Shown piece by piece: positions 62,882 to 64,000 of a stretch of 64,000 nt of DNA. Below the pieces are notes generated by a model. It searched no databases and was not told the DNA's origin. It was given only the letters and a program-made list of their open reading frames with translations. The position numbers and the translations under genes are program-made. The stretch is from Microcoleus sp. FACHB-68. GTDB taxonomy: Bacteria; Cyanobacteriota; Cyanobacteriia; Cyanobacteriales; Oscillatoriaceae. The stretch covers positions 248,001-312,000 of the forward strand of contig NZ_JACJOT010000006.1 of NCBI RefSeq assembly GCF_014695715.1. The letters run 5' to 3'. Each line of letters begins with the position of its first letter. Position 1 is the first letter of the stretch.

Positions 62882-63367
62882 TTACGCTTTTACAAGGCGA
62901 GATCGCTCCTCTTCACGAGCGGCAACAACGAGAGGTAAGCAAAGTGCTGCGATCGCCTTTTGCCATTTTTGCCGAATTTGCTCGTCTTCTACGCCATCAA
63001 ATGCCGCCACTAAAGGAGCAACCGAACGTTCTAATGCCGGCCTCGGAACGGGACGATGCAATTCAACTAAACGAGTTAAGCTTTCTTGGTTATTAACAAA
63101 CCCAATTACCCATTTAGTTGTGTGAGCTGGACTGTCTGGAACGCGCTGAACTCCTAACTCATTTTTTAACCAATTATAAAAAGGAGGAAGTCTTTCAGCT
63201 AATACACTGGCTGCGGTTGGCAACGTTTCTCTGAGTGTTTGAACATCTAAGCTGTTTAATGCGTCCTTAATTTGCACTGAGTTGAGAAGATCCGTCAAAC
63301 TGAGTGAAAGCACTTCTTCTAACTCAGCAGCAGATAAATTGAGATGTTGGGTAAATACTTCTTGCAT
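62882..63367 (-). CDS. Hypothetical helical protein
   Basis: 161 residues from ATG 63367; a TTG at 63382 is possible. Predicted mostly alpha-helical and soluble, with amphipathic segments such as LNLSAAELEEVLSLSLTDLL and VAPLVAAFDGVEDEQIRQKW. The C-terminus is basic (REEERSRLVKA). I do not recognise the family and see no catalytic motif. It stands between the PTOX and cupin genes on the same strand with loose spacing, so an operon is uncertain. Confidence 0.6.
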   Translation of the reverse strand: MQEVFTQHLNLSAAELEEVLSLSLTDLLNSVQIKDALNSLDVQTLRETLPTAASVLAERLPPFYNWLKNELGVQRVPDSPAHTTKWVIGFVNNQESLTRLVELHRPVPRPALERSVAPLVAAFDGVEDEQIRQKWQKAIAALCLPLVVAAREEERSRLVKA

Positions 63368-63495
63368 CACTTCGTACTTCAAAACAACAAACTGAGTTTA
63401 CTTTGCCAAATGAGTTGCTGACTATGAGGTAGCTCATAAATTTGAGAGTTTGATTTAAAATCCCAAATTTACAAAAGAGTTTCCTCAAGTATTGA

Positions 63496-63831
63496 TTAAG
63501 TCGCTTCAGAAAGGGTGAGCAGGAAAGCTAAATCTTCTTCGGCTTTTAAGGCATGGAGCGCATGAGCCGGCATAAAGATAAAAACGCCCGGCTCAAGGTT
63601 AATATCTTTCCCTTCTAAATTCAGAATTCCTCGCCCTTCAATGACATTGACGGTTGCATTCCGAGCCGAAGAATGTTCTGAAATATCGGTGCCGGCAGCT
63701 AGGCAAAATAGGGTGTATTGACAATTTTTATCTTTCACCAGCACTTTGCTGAGGACGCCGGCATGAGGGTATTCGATTTGCTCTTGCAGTCGAATGATTG
63801 AAGATGAGCCGGTTACAGTTGGAGTTGTCAT
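63496..63831 (-). CDS. Cupin domain protein
   Basis: 111 residues, a single small beta-barrel cupin. Motif 1 is degenerate (TDISEHSSARNATVNVIEGR) with one His that could bind metal. Motif 2 is LEPGVFIFMPAHALHALKAE, with two His. Family members bind small ligands or transition metals. No catalytic function can be assigned. It begins just upstream of the small helical protein gene, with a gap of about 130 bases between them. Confidence 0.85.
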   Translation of the reverse strand: MTTPTVTGSSSIIRLQEQIEYPHAGVLSKVLVKDKNCQYTLFCLAAGTDISEHSSARNATVNVIEGRGILNLEGKDINLEPGVFIFMPAHALHALKAEEDLAFLLTLSEAT

Positions 63832-63898
63832 GGTCTTTTAACCTCTTTAATTGTAGCGAATGCAAAGGTACTGATTTTTATTTCTCAAATGGGCAAGC

Positions 63899-64000
63899 TT
63901 ACTCAGCAATTGCACACTGAATGATGTATCCCAAATCCTGCTGATATTTCTTAAACACGCCGCGCATTGCCAGCACTCGCTGCCGGATCTGAGGGTGAGT
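63899..64000 (-). CDS. C-terminal end of an unrecognised protein (cut by window edge)
   Basis: The last 33 codons of a minus-strand frame read THPQIRQRVLAMRGVFKKYQ and end DLGYIIQCAIAE at TAA 63899-63901. The sequence is helical, with no family recognised from such a short piece. The start lies beyond 64000. Confidence 0.5.
   Translation of the reverse strand, partial: THPQIRQRVLAMRGVFKKYQQDLGYIIQCAIAE

Overview
This is a chromosomal segment of a filamentous-type cyanobacterium. Photosystem genes (psbO, psaK), the group 3 sigma factor sigF, a cyanobacterial FtsZ/FtsQ pair, a cytochrome c6-like protein, a plastoquinol terminal oxidase and many cyanobacterial families (DUF928, DUF1822, DUF6335, CHAT, CHASE2) support this. 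The DNA is densely sprinkled with the palindrome GCCGGC, usually as TGCCGGC(A), and contains few GCGATCGC octamers.

Layout. 1-6.3 kb (minus strand): a signalling operon of sigma-like factor, DUF1822, CHAT-cyclase-CHASE2 fusion and DUF928, ending in a partly visible filamentous-haemagglutinin-like exoprotein. 6.4-11.5 kb: two decayed IS5-family elements flank a large secreted RTX metalloprotease. 11.5-20.3 kb: sigF, psbO, an MscS channel, a PhyH-type dioxygenase, a repeat-rich lipoprotein, miaB and ddl. 20.4-26.2 kb: a second CHAT protein, a stretch with a three-copy 3'-end/terminator repeat, and a subtilase. 26.6-29.6 kb: a small membrane protein, ftsZ and ftsQ. 30.3-36.6 kb: a P-loop NTPase with a short partner, a response regulator/histidine kinase, a DJ-1/PfpI-helical fusion, DUF6335 and psaK.

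37.1-53.2 kb is a second signalling island: two TPR-CHAT proteins, two DUF928 proteins, a CHASE2-cyclase, a cyclic-nucleotide-binding MscS channel, a metallo-beta-lactamase-fold protein, a FecR protein and a haemagglutinin-like exoprotein broken by one frameshift. 53.4-64 kb: a cytochrome c6-like/aldo-keto reductase/NTF2-like cluster, the tldD-tldE protease pair, a TPR protein, a GDT1-type cation exporter behind a clear yybP-ykoY manganese riboswitch, a divergent Crp-like regulator, PTOX, a cupin and small unknowns.

How it fits together. The most distinctive theme is four CHAT caspase-like proteins with intact His/Cys dyads, repeatedly linked to DUF928, CHASE2 sensors, class III cyclases and two-partner-secretion exoproteins. 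I infer an envelope-sensing network that couples cyclic nucleotides and proteolysis to surface proteins; no part of that link is proven by the sequence. The clearest regulatory element is the Mn riboswitch, whose expression platform can be drawn as mutually exclusive helices around the exporter's ribosome binding site.
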